DNA of 64,000 nucleotides, taken from Janthinobacterium sp. FW305-129 (GTDB lineage Bacteria; Pseudomonadota; Gammaproteobacteria; Burkholderiales; Burkholderiaceae_D). The stretch is from positions 62,001 to 126,000 of the forward strand of contig NZ_JACYMM010000006.1 of assembly GCF_020858115.1 (NCBI RefSeq). The letters are read 5' to 3'. Below the pieces are notes generated by a model that saw nothing but the letters and a program-made list of their open reading frames with translations, had not been told where the DNA came from and did not search any database. Position numbers and translations under genes: made by a program. This document shows, piece by piece, positions 27,111 through 35,681 of this stretch (within the stretch, counting starts at the first letter, position 1; each line of letters begins with the position of its first letter).

Positions 27111-27863
27111 ATGAGTCAAGCTATTGCAGGGAAAGTCGTCGTCATCACCGGTGCCAGCAGCGGCCTGGGCGAAGCCACCGCGCGCCATCTGGCCGCATTG
27201 GGCGCCTGCGTCGTGCTCGGTGCGCGCCGCATGGATTTGCTCAATGCCATCGCCGAGGAAATCACGGCGGCCGGCGGCCAGGCCGCCATTGCCCGGACCG
27301 ACGTCACCCGGCCCGAGGATCTGCAGCGCCTGGTCGAAACGGCCCTGGCCGTGTTCGGCAAAGTCGACGTGCTGATCAACAATGCGGGACTGATGGCCAT
27401 CGCGCCGATGAGCGCCTTGAAAGTCGACGAGTGGAACAGCATGATCGATATCAACATCAAAGGCGTACTGAACGGCATCGCCGCCGTCCTGCCATATTTT
27501 CAGGCGCAAAACAGCGGCCACTTCATCAATATCTCGTCGGTGGCGGGACAAAAAGTCTTCAGCCCGGGCGGCACCGTCTACAGCGGCACCAAGTTTGCCG
27601 TCAGCGCCATTTCGGAAGGCTTGCGCCACGAGCTGGCGGCCAGCGGCGGCACCATCCGCACCACCGTCATTTTGCCAGGCGCCGTGGATACGGAGTTGAG
27701 CCAGGGCAGCAGCCACGCCGACAGCGCCAAGGCCGTCAAGGAGTTCTATCAGATCGCCATTCCCGCCGCGTCGGTGGCGCGCGCCATCGCGTATGCGATC
27801 GAGCAGCCGGCCGACGTGGATATCAATGAAATCGTGCTGCGCCCGACGGCGCAGGCGTTTTAA
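27111..27863 (+). CDS. Short-chain dehydrogenase/reductase
   Basis: A 250-residue classical SDR: NAD(P)-binding motif TGASSGLG (TGxxxGxG) near residue 14, NNAGLM, catalytic Ser in INISSVAG, and YSGTK (YxxxK). ARR after the second strand favours NADPH. Its substrate cannot be read from sequence. Start ATG 27111 gives the usual SDR length. The end overlaps the convergent LysR gene by 4 bases. Confidence 0.92.
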   Translation: MSQAIAGKVVVITGASSGLGEATARHLAALGACVVLGARRMDLLNAIAEEITAAGGQAAIARTDVTRPEDLQRLVETALAVFGKVDVLINNAGLMAIAPMSALKVDEWNSMIDINIKGVLNGIAAVLPYFQAQNSGHFINISSVAGQKVFSPGGTVYSGTKFAVSAISEGLRHELAASGGTIRTTVILPGAVDTELSQGSSHADSAKAVKEFYQIAIPAASVARAIAYAIEQPADVDINEIVLRPTAQAF

Positions 27864-28759
27864 GCGGCATCCTGTTGCAGCGACTCGATGATCAGGGCCG
27901 CCAGGCGCTCGACCGGCGGCCTGGACACGCTTGAGGCGCGCAGCAATTCCAGCGACAGCGGGGGCAGGACGGGCAAGCCTGCTTCCACGTGATCGAGCGC
28001 GCGCACGGTCGAGGGCAAGCCCAGGCCCGTGCGCACCGTCACGCCCAACCCGGCGGCCGCCGCCGCCCATAGTCCCGCCAGGCTGGGGCTGGTAAACGCC
28101 GTGCGCCAGGCGATGCCGGCCCCATCGAGCGCCTGCGTGGCGCAGCGCTGGAACAGGCATTCGCGGTCGAACGTAATGAGCGGCAACGGCTCGCCCGACC
28201 CGGGCCGCCAGGCCAGGCTGGACGAGGCGATCCAGCGCATGGACGGTTGGGCAATATGCTGGCGCTGCAGCGGCGGATAGGCGGCCACGTCGGCGATGCA
28301 GGCGCCGCCCCACAGCAGGGCCAGGTCCAGCTGGCCCATGGCCAGCCCTTCCATCAGGGCCGTGTTGCGCGCCACATGCGCTTCGATGCGCACTTTCGGA
28401 TGCGCGCGGGCAAAACGCCCCAGCACGTCCGGCAGCAAGGCTTCGCCAAAATCTTCCTGCAAGCCGAGCCTGATCCAGCCTTCCAGTTCCGCGCCGCGCA
28501 AGGCAACGGCCGCTTCGTCATTGAGTTCCAGCAGGCGGCGCGCATAGCCGAGCAGCACTTCGCCGGCCGGCGTCAGCGCCAGCCCCCGGCCATCCTTGCG
28601 GAACAGGGGCATGCCCGCCTGCTCCTCGAGTTTTTTCAGCTGCGCGCTGACGGCCGAGGTGGAACGGCCCACCTTGTCGGCCGCGCGGGCAAAGCTGCCC
28701 AGCTCGATGCCGGCCACATAGCTGCGCAAGAAGGCGATGTCGAAATTGAGCTGGTGCAT
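27860..28759 (-). CDS. LysR-family transcription regulator
   Basis: A 299-residue LysR protein: N-terminal winged helix (DIAFLRSYVAGIELGSFARAADKVGRSTSAVSAQLKKLEEQ) and a C-terminal substrate-binding domain. It diverges from an MFS transporter gene across 112 bases, so that transporter is its probable target. A TCTGA-TAT-TCAGA palindrome in the gap is a candidate operator. Confidence 0.92.
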   Translation of the reverse strand: MHQLNFDIAFLRSYVAGIELGSFARAADKVGRSTSAVSAQLKKLEEQAGMPLFRKDGRGLALTPAGEVLLGYARRLLELNDEAAVALRGAELEGWIRLGLQEDFGEALLPDVLGRFARAHPKVRIEAHVARNTALMEGLAMGQLDLALLWGGACIADVAAYPPLQRQHIAQPSMRWIASSSLAWRPGSGEPLPLITFDRECLFQRCATQALDGAGIAWRTAFTSPSLAGLWAAAAAGLGVTVRTGLGLPSTVRALDHVEAGLPVLPPLSLELLRASSVSRPPVERLAALIIESLQQDAA

Positions 28760-28807
28760 GGCGTAACGTTAATCGTCCTGTTTTATGGGATGGTTCAGCG
28801 TAAATTA

Positions 28808-28820
28808 TCTGATATTCAGA
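28808..28820. promoter_or_regulatory. Palindrome in LysR/MFS divergent promoter
   Basis: TCTGA-TAT-TCAGA is a perfect 5-3-5 inverted repeat 49 bases before the LysR gene and 52 bases before the MFS gene. Its position suits a LysR-type operator. Short enough to arise by chance. Confidence 0.45.
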
Positions 28821-28871
28821 ATGATCGTAGCGCGCCACACTGCCAGGGTCAACCACTATCCTCTCCCTGCC

Positions 28872-30137
28872 ATGACTACCAGCTGCCAAGCCATTCCTGT
28901 TCCTGTCCCCGTCACCGCGCCCGCGCTGGGCGACGCCCACCGCTGGAAAGTGCTGGCCGTCGGCGTGGCGGCCAACGCCAGTTTTTCCGCCGCCGCCAAC
29001 GGCATGCCCACGACGGCCATCTGGCTGCGCAGCGGCTATCACCTGAGCAATACTGAACTGGGGGTGGCGCTGGGCGCCATGGGCCTGGGCGTGGCCCTGA
29101 CCGAATTGCCATGGGGCATGGCCACCGACCGCTGGGGCGACCGGCCCGTGCTGCTGACGGGCTTGCTGGGCACCATGCTGGCGCTGCTGGTCCTGCTGCT
29201 GTGGATGACGCCCGCTGGCGGGTCCGTGCCGCCGTTATGGGCGCTGGCGGCCGGGCTGGCGGCAGTCGGCGTGCTGGGCGGCAGCGTGAACGGCGCCAGC
29301 GGCCGCGCCGTGATGCGCTGGTTCGGCGCGGGCGAACGGGGTTTCGCCATGAGCATCCGCCAGACGGCCGTGCCGCTGGGCGGCGGCCTCGGCGCCCTGA
29401 TTTTGCCCAGCCTGGCATCGCGCTACGGCTTTGTCCCCGTGTTTGGCGCCCTGGCCCTCGTATGCGGCCTGTCGGCGTTTTTGACGTGGCGCTGGATGCA
29501 TGATCCCGACTTCTCTGCCGAGGCCGCCACGGGGCCGCAGAACGCGTCCACGAGCCTGTTTGAGGTCAAGCCGCCACCGCCGTTGCAGAATCGCAAGGTC
29601 TGGCGCATGGTAGCGGCCATCGGCTTGCTGTGCGTGCCGCAGTTTGCCGTACTCAGCTATGCCACCGTCTTCCTGCACGACCATGGCCGCCTGGGCCTGG
29701 CGGCCATCACGGCCGTGATGGTGGCCCTGCAAATGGGCGCCATGGTGATGCGCATCTGGAGCGGACGCCACACGGACCGCCACGCGAACCGGCCGAGCTA
29801 CCTGCGCGGCTCGGCCCTGGTGGCGCTGGCGTCATTCATTTTGCTGGGATGCATCGCCTGGCTGCCGGCGCCGGGCTGGCTGCTGATGGCCGCCGTGGTG
29901 CTCGCCGGCATCGCCGTGTCCGCCTGGCATGGCGTGGCCTACACGGAACTGGCGACCCGCGCCGGCGCCGCCAATGCGGGCACGGCCCTGGGCATGGCGA
30001 ACACGGCCGTCTACGTGGGGCTGTTCCTCACGCCGGTCACCCTGCCGCACGTGCTGGCGGCCAGCAGCTGGCCCGTCGTGTGGTGGCTGGCGGGGCTGGT
30101 GGCGCTGCTGACCTGGCCGCTGTTTCCGAAGGATTAG
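28872..30137 (+). CDS. MFS transporter
   Basis: A 421-residue membrane protein with 12 predicted helices. The loop 2-3 motif appears as GMATDRWGDRPVLL (DRxGRR-like), and the central loop separates two six-helix halves near residue 210. It resembles cyanate/nitroimidazole-type (CynX/NimT) MFS exporters by general look only. Start ATG 28872 precedes a short hydrophilic N-terminus. Transcribed divergently from a LysR regulator, and convergent with an HTH regulator gene that overlaps its last 4 bases. Confidence 0.88.
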   Translation: MTTSCQAIPVPVPVTAPALGDAHRWKVLAVGVAANASFSAAANGMPTTAIWLRSGYHLSNTELGVALGAMGLGVALTELPWGMATDRWGDRPVLLTGLLGTMLALLVLLLWMTPAGGSVPPLWALAAGLAAVGVLGGSVNGASGRAVMRWFGAGERGFAMSIRQTAVPLGGGLGALILPSLASRYGFVPVFGALALVCGLSAFLTWRWMHDPDFSAEAATGPQNASTSLFEVKPPPPLQNRKVWRMVAAIGLLCVPQFAVLSYATVFLHDHGRLGLAAITAVMVALQMGAMVMRIWSGRHTDRHANRPSYLRGSALVALASFILLGCIAWLPAPGWLLMAAVVLAGIAVSAWHGVAYTELATRAGAANAGTALGMANTAVYVGLFLTPVTLPHVLAASSWPVVWWLAGLVALLTWPLFPKD

Positions 30138-30793
30138 GACAGCACCGTGATCCGATAGACGCAGCGCATCGCATTGGCCAGCACGTGCTGCTCGCGCACG
30201 ATGCTGGCGTTCGGTCCCACCACTTCCTGGAACAGCTGCAGTTCGGAGCGGCAAAAGCCCTGGCAGGTGCGCGCGGCCGCGCAGATGGGGCAATGGTCTT
30301 CGATCAGCAGCCAGTCGTCGCCGTCCGCTTCCACGCGCGCCATATAGCCCTCTTCATCGCGCACGGCGGCCAGCTGCCGCAAGCGCGTGGGCAAGTCCGG
30401 CGCCGAGCATGCGAGCGCATACGCGCTGCGGCTTTCCTCTTCGCGCTGCGTGATCAATTTGTCCAGTCCCGCTTCGCCGAACAGCTGGCGCACAGAGCCG
30501 ATCAGCTTGATCGTCAGCTGCGCATGCGTATCGGGAAAGCGCGCATTGCCAGCTTCCGTCAAGACCCAGTTCTGGCGCGGCCGTCCCGCGCCCGCCTGCG
30601 CTTCCTGGCGCCCCTCGATCAGGCCCGCCGCCACCAGCTTTTGCACTTGCTGGCGCGCCGCCTCGCCCGTCATGTCCAGGGTCTTGGCCAGGGTCGCCGT
30701 GGAGACGGGTCCCTTGGTCTTGATGAAATACAGGATGCGCTCCGTCGTTTGCGGCGCCTCGCTATTATCCAAACGTTTACTTGTGTAATTCAT
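30134..30793 (-). CDS. HTH transcription regulator with Cys cluster (COG2345-like)
   Basis: A 219-residue regulator with an N-terminal winged helix (TTERILYFIKTKGPVSTATLAKTLDMTGEAARQQVQKLVAAGLI, wing GAGRPRQNW) and a C-terminal sensor part holding HCPICAAARTCQGFC, a C-x2-C-x5-C-x3-C cluster. Architecture recalls SufR-like regulators (COG2345), in which C-terminal cysteines bind an Fe-S cluster, but the spacing differs. Metal or redox sensing is therefore inferred. Start ATG 30793 is chosen over TTG 30802. Target unknown; the divergent neighbour is the DUF2165 gene. Confidence 0.8.
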   Translation of the reverse strand: MNYTSKRLDNSEAPQTTERILYFIKTKGPVSTATLAKTLDMTGEAARQQVQKLVAAGLIEGRQEAQAGAGRPRQNWVLTEAGNARFPDTHAQLTIKLIGSVRQLFGEAGLDKLITQREEESRSAYALACSAPDLPTRLRQLAAVRDEEGYMARVEADGDDWLLIEDHCPICAAARTCQGFCRSELQLFQEVVGPNASIVREQHVLANAMRCVYRITVLS

Positions 30794-30918
30794 TTCGCTC
30801 AACTATCATGGGGCCAGTTAACCAACTAATTGCTTGCATAATAGGCCGGTAGCTCCCCGCTGTCGAGGAGTTTCCACGTCCGCATGCTGGCAAGGTACTC
30901 TTTTGACAGGATTTTCCC

Positions 30919-31401
30919 ATGCAACTGTCTCACTCGATCTGGCTGTTTCACGCCATCCTCGCCACCGGCCTGGCCGCCTGGCTGACCCTGGCCGCCATCA
31001 ACAACCTGCACGCCTTCCACGGCTCCGTCTGGGCCATCGGCAACACCATGCGCATGGACCCGCTGCGCCAGGACCCCACCATCCAGACGCCGCTGCTGCG
31101 CCGCGCCCTCACTTCCCTGCTGCTGCACCGCCTGGCCTTGTTCACGGTGCTGGCGCTGCAACTGCTGGCCGCCATCGCCGCCTGGACGGGCGTGGCGCTG
31201 TTTTTCGGCGGTGGCCTGGCCGCCGGCTTGCCCTGGCTGAACCTGGCCTTGTGCGCCATGGCCGCCTTTTTGCTGCTGATGCACCTGGGCGGCCTGTGGT
31301 TCGGCTACTGGATCGCGCAGGAAGGCTTGCAGACGACGCACCTGGTGCTGCTGCTGTGGACCATCGGCCTGTTTGTACTCTTCAACGCGCAGCGGACCTG
31401 A
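30919..31401 (+). CDS. DUF2165-family small membrane protein
   Basis: A 160-residue protein with four membrane helices and the features of DUF2165: an N-terminal helix followed by NNLHAFHGSVWAIGNTMRMD and a C-terminal GGLWFGYWIAQEGLQTTHLVLLL. Function unknown. It has an AGGA site 7 bases upstream and stands 56 bases before the RND efflux operon, so it may be co-transcribed with the pump. Confidence 0.85.
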   Translation: MQLSHSIWLFHAILATGLAAWLTLAAINNLHAFHGSVWAIGNTMRMDPLRQDPTIQTPLLRRALTSLLLHRLALFTVLALQLLAAIAAWTGVALFFGGGLAAGLPWLNLALCAMAAFLLLMHLGGLWFGYWIAQEGLQTTHLVLLLWTIGLFVLFNAQRT

Positions 31402-31457
31402 CCAGCCTCCGCTGCGCCTCTTCTTTTTTCCCTTTTACTGCTGTAAAGGACTTCATC

Positions 31458-32570
31458 ATGAACACGAAAATCGTCGGCGCCTCCGCGCTGGCCATCGCCC
31501 TGGCCGTCGCGGGCGCCGCGCTGTATCCGCGCGCTGCATCACAAGCCGCTACGCATGCGGCCGATGCCGCCGCCTACCCCGCCACCAAGGTGGCGCTGGT
31601 CCCCGTCGTGCTGGGCACGCAGGAACGCTTTTTTGCCGGCGTGGGCGAACTGGAAGCGGCGCGCCAGGTACAAGTAGCCGCCGAAACGGGCGGCCGGATC
31701 ACGCAGATCCGCTTCGAATCGGGTCAGCAGGTGGCAGCTGGCGCCGTGCTGGTACAGCTCAATGACGCCCAAGAACAGGCAATGCTGCTGCGCCAGCGCG
31801 CGCAGCTGAAAAACGCGGAAAGCAGCCATGCCCGCACGGTGCAGATGGTCAAGGACAAGGCGGCCACGCAGGAACAGCTCGACACTGCCCTGGCCGCGCG
31901 CGACGCAGCGCTGGGCGACGTGCGCCAGACGGAAGCGCTGATCGCGCAAAAGACCATCCGCGCGCCGTTCGCGGGGCAGCTGGGCATCCGCAAGGTACAC
32001 GCGGGCCAGTACCTGAACGCGGCCGATACGGTGGCCAGCCTGATCGACACGAAATCCTTGCTGGTGAACTTCGCCCTCGATGAACAGAGCAGCGCCAAGC
32101 TGGCGCCGGGCCAGGCCGTGCAAGTGCTGGTGGACGCGTATCCGGGCGACGTTTTTACAGCGAAGATCAATGCCATCGACCCGCTGATCGCCCGCTCGCG
32201 CATGGTGCAGGTGCAGGCGGCGCTGACCAATCCGCGCGGCGCCCTGAAAGCGGGCATGTACGCGAACGTGCGGGTAGCCCGCGAGGCCGGGCAGCAGCTG
32301 ACGGTGCCGGAAACGGCCGTGACTTACAGCGCGTATGGCGACACGGTGTTTGTGGCGCAGCAGGAAGGCAAGCAGCCGCTCACCGTCAAGCGCGTGGGCG
32401 TGAAACTGGGCGAGCGGGCCGGGGGCCGCGTGGCCATTATCGACGGCTTGCGCGAAGGCCAGCGCGTGGTCGCCTCGGGCCAGCTGAAACTGGCCGACGG
32501 CATGGCCGTGCAAGCCGTGGCCAATACCCTGGACGAGGCCAAGCGCGCCGCGCCCAAGGCCGGTTCCTAA
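31458..32570 (+). CDS. RND efflux periplasmic adaptor (membrane fusion protein)
   Basis: A 370-residue HlyD/MexH-type adaptor. N-terminal hydrophobic leader, first half of the lipoyl domain (VQVAAETGGRITQIRFESGQQV), a short alpha-hairpin coiled coil (~95-145), second half of the lipoyl domain (IRAPFAGQLGIRKVHAGQYL), then beta-barrel and membrane-proximal domains. It connects the permease encoded 12 bases downstream to the outer-membrane factor. Start ATG 31458 directly precedes the leader peptide. Confidence 0.92.
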   Translation: MNTKIVGASALAIALAVAGAALYPRAASQAATHAADAAAYPATKVALVPVVLGTQERFFAGVGELEAARQVQVAAETGGRITQIRFESGQQVAAGAVLVQLNDAQEQAMLLRQRAQLKNAESSHARTVQMVKDKAATQEQLDTALAARDAALGDVRQTEALIAQKTIRAPFAGQLGIRKVHAGQYLNAADTVASLIDTKSLLVNFALDEQSSAKLAPGQAVQVLVDAYPGDVFTAKINAIDPLIARSRMVQVQAALTNPRGALKAGMYANVRVAREAGQQLTVPETAVTYSAYGDTVFVAQQEGKQPLTVKRVGVKLGERAGGRVAIIDGLREGQRVVASGQLKLADGMAVQAVANTLDEAKRAAPKAGS

Positions 32571-32582
32571 GGAGCGCACACG

Positions 32583-35500
32583 ATGAAATTTACCGATTTA
32601 TTCGTGCGCCGCCCCGTGCTGGCGCTGGTGATCAGCACCTTGATTCTGATGCTGGGCGTGATTGCCATCCTGCAGCTGCCGATCCGCCAGTATCCGATGC
32701 TCGAATCATCGACCATCACCGTGAAAACCACGTATCCGGGCGCCTCGGCGGAACTGATGCAGGGGTTTGTCACGCAGCCGATCGCGCAAGCCGTGTCGTC
32801 GGTGGAAGGCATCGATTACCTGACCTCGTCGTCGGTGCAGGGCAGCAGCACGGTCACCGTGCGCATGGAGCTGAACCGCGATTCCACGCAAGCGTTGACG
32901 GAAGTCATGGCCAAGGTCAACCAGGTGCGCTATAAATTGCCTGAAGGCGCTTTTGACCCCGTAATCGAGCGTTCGGCCGGCGATTCCTCGGCCGTCGCTT
33001 ACGTCGGCTTTGCCAGCGAGAGCGTCTCGGCGCCCGCGCTGACCGATTATCTGGCGCGCGTGGTGCAGCCGATGTTCGCCACCATCGACGGCGTGGCCAA
33101 GGTCGACGTGTACGGCGGCCAGCAGCTGGCCATGCGCCTGTGGATCGACCCGGCGAAACTGGCGGCGCGCGGCCTGACGGCGGCCGACGTGGCCGACGCC
33201 GTGCGGCGCAACAACTACCAGGCGGCGCCCGGCAAGGTGAAGGGGCAGTTCGTCGTCTCCAACATCAGCGTCAACACGGACCTGACCAGCGTGGAGCAAT
33301 TTCGCGACATGGTCATCACCAAGGGCGGCGATGCAAAGGACGGCGCCGCCCTCGTGCGCCTGAAGGACGTGGGCACGGTGGAACTGGGCGCGGCCGCCAC
33401 GGAAACGAGCGGCATCATGGATGGCGTGCCGGCCGTGTACCTTGGCCTGTCGCCCACGCCGGGCGGCAACCCGCTGGTGATCGTCGACGGCATCAAGAAA
33501 CTGCTGCCCGAGATCCAGAAAACCCTGCCGCCGGGCGTGAAAGTCGAGCTGGCGTTCGAGACGGCGCGCTTCATCCAGTCGTCCATCGACGAAGTGGCGC
33601 ACACCCTGCTCGAAGCGCTGCTCATCGTCGTCATCGTCATCTACCTGTGCATGGGTTCCCTGCGCTCCGTGCTGATTCCCGTCGTGACGATACCGCTGTC
33701 GATGCTGGGCGCGGCGGCGCTGATGCTGGCCTTCGGCTTCAGCATCAATCTGCTCACCTTGCTGGCGATGGTGCTGGCCGTGGGACTGGTGGTCGATGAC
33801 GCCATCGTCGTGGTGGAAAACGTGCACCGGCATATCGAGGAAGGCAAGACGCCCGTGGCGGCCGCCCTGGTCGGTGCGCGCGAAGTGGCCGGCCCCGTGA
33901 TCGCCATGACGATCACGCTGGCGGCCGTGTATGCGCCGATCGGCATGATGGGGGGCCTCACGGGCGCGCTGTTCAAGGAATTCGCGCTGACCCTGGCCGG
34001 CGCCGTGGTGGTGTCGGGCGTGGTGGCGCTGACCTTGTCGCCCGTGATGAGCTCATTGCTGCTGCAGCCGAAACAATCGGAAGGGCGCATGGCGCGCGCC
34101 GCCGAGCATTTCTTCGAAGGTTTGACCAGCCGCTATGCGCGCCTGCTGGACCGCTCCTTGCACCACCGCTGGCTGAGCGCCGGTTTCGCCGCGCTGGTGA
34201 TGGTCAGTTTGCCCTTTTTGTACCTGCTGCCGCAGCGCGAACTGGCGCCGGCGGAAGACCAGGCCAGCGTCTTGACGGCGATCAAGGCGCCGCAGCACGC
34301 CAACCTCGATTACGTCGAACGTTTTTCCTACAAGCTCGATGACATCTACAAGAACATCCCCGAAACGGATTCGCGCTGGATCATCAACGGCGGCGAAGGT
34401 CCGGCGTCGAGCATCGGCGGCATCAACCTCACGCCGTGGGCCGAACGCGCGCGCAACGCGGCCGTCATCCAGGCCGAACTCCAGCACGCCGTGGGCGACG
34501 TGGAAGGCACCAGCATCTTCGCCTTCCAGCTGGCGCCCTTGCCGGGGTCGAGCGGCGGCTTGCCCGTGCAGATGGTCTTGCGCAGCGCGCAGGATTACGC
34601 CACCCTGTTCCGCACCATGGAAGACGTCAAGCAGCGCGCGCGCGACAGCGGCCTGTTTGCCGTCGTCGACAGCGACCTCGATTACAACAACCCCGTGGTC
34701 AAAGTGCGCGTGGACCGCTCGAAAGCCAACAGCCTGGGCATCCGCATGCAGGACATCGGCGAATCGCTGGCCGTGCTGGTGGGCGAGAATTATCTGAACC
34801 GCTTCGGCATGGATGGCCGCGCGTATGACGTCATCGCGCAAAGCCCGCGCGAACAGAGATTGACGGCGCAAGCCCTGACGCAGCAGTACGTGCGCGCCGA
34901 CGATGGCAGCCTGCTGCCGCTGTCCGCCGTCGTCTCGGTGACGGAACAGATCGAGCCGAACATGCTGACGCAGTTCAACCAGCAAAACGCGGCCACCTTC
35001 CAGGGCGTGCCGGCGCCGGGCGTGACCCTGGGCGACGCCGTGGCCTTCCTCGACGGCGTGGCCAAGACCCTGCCGCCCGGCTTCAGCTACGACTGGCAAT
35101 CAGACGCGCGCCAGTTCGCCACGGAGGGCAATGCCCTGCTGCTGGCCTTCCTGGCGGCCGTCGTCGTCATCTACCTGGTGCTGGCGGCCCAATACGAAAG
35201 CCTGACGGACCCTTTGATCATCCTGATCACGGTACCGCTGTCGATTTGCGGCGCGCTGATTCCGCTGGCGCTCGGCTACGCCACCGTCAACATCTACACG
35301 CAGATCGGCCTGGTGACCCTGATCGGCTTGATCAGCAAGCACGGCATCTTGATGGTGGAATTTGCCAACGAATTGCAGGTGCATGAACGGCTCGACCGCA
35401 TCACGGCCATCCGCAAGGCGGCGCAGATCCGCTTGCGCCCGATCCTGATGACGACGGCCGCCATGGTGGTGGGCCTGGTGCCGCTGCTGTTCGCTTCCGG

Positions 35501-35681
35501 CGCGGGCGCCAACAGCCGCTTCGGCCTCGGCGTGGTGATCGTCTCGGGCATGTTGATCGGCACCTTCTTTACCCTGTTCGTGCTGCCCACCGTGTACACC
35601 TTTCTGGCCCGCCGCCACACGGCCGACCATGCCACGCCGCGCGCCCGCGACCTGTCGCAGGCGCTGAAGGAATCCCCATGA
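32583..35681 (+). CDS. RND multidrug efflux permease
   Basis: A 1032-residue inner-membrane proton-driven pump with the usual 12 helices and two large periplasmic loops. N-terminus FTDLFVRRPVLALVISTLIL and helix 4 motif GLVVDDAIVVVEN (the paired Asp of proton relay) are typical of the HAE1 family. Overall pattern (GIDYLTSSSVQGSSTVTV, LTAADVADAVRRNNYQAAPGKVKGQ) is closest to MexW/MdtBC/VexD-like pumps rather than AcrB. Substrates unknown. It overlaps the outer-membrane gene by 4 bases. No TetR or two-component regulator lies next to it. Confidence 0.95.
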   Translation: MKFTDLFVRRPVLALVISTLILMLGVIAILQLPIRQYPMLESSTITVKTTYPGASAELMQGFVTQPIAQAVSSVEGIDYLTSSSVQGSSTVTVRMELNRDSTQALTEVMAKVNQVRYKLPEGAFDPVIERSAGDSSAVAYVGFASESVSAPALTDYLARVVQPMFATIDGVAKVDVYGGQQLAMRLWIDPAKLAARGLTAADVADAVRRNNYQAAPGKVKGQFVVSNISVNTDLTSVEQFRDMVITKGGDAKDGAALVRLKDVGTVELGAAATETSGIMDGVPAVYLGLSPTPGGNPLVIVDGIKKLLPEIQKTLPPGVKVELAFETARFIQSSIDEVAHTLLEALLIVVIVIYLCMGSLRSVLIPVVTIPLSMLGAAALMLAFGFSINLLTLLAMVLAVGLVVDDAIVVVENVHRHIEEGKTPVAAALVGAREVAGPVIAMTITLAAVYAPIGMMGGLTGALFKEFALTLAGAVVVSGVVALTLSPVMSSLLLQPKQSEGRMARAAEHFFEGLTSRYARLLDRSLHHRWLSAGFAALVMVSLPFLYLLPQRELAPAEDQASVLTAIKAPQHANLDYVERFSYKLDDIYKNIPETDSRWIINGGEGPASSIGGINLTPWAERARNAAVIQAELQHAVGDVEGTSIFAFQLAPLPGSSGGLPVQMVLRSAQDYATLFRTMEDVKQRARDSGLFAVVDSDLDYNNPVVKVRVDRSKANSLGIRMQDIGESLAVLVGENYLNRFGMDGRAYDVIAQSPREQRLTAQALTQQYVRADDGSLLPLSAVVSVTEQIEPNMLTQFNQQNAATFQGVPAPGVTLGDAVAFLDGVAKTLPPGFSYDWQSDARQFATEGNALLLAFLAAVVVIYLVLAAQYESLTDPLIILITVPLSICGALIPLALGYATVNIYTQIGLVTLIGLISKHGILMVEFANELQVHERLDRITAIRKAAQIRLRPILMTTAAMVVGLVPLLFASGAGANSRFGLGVVIVSGMLIGTFFTLFVLPTVYTFLARRHTADHATPRARDLSQALKESP

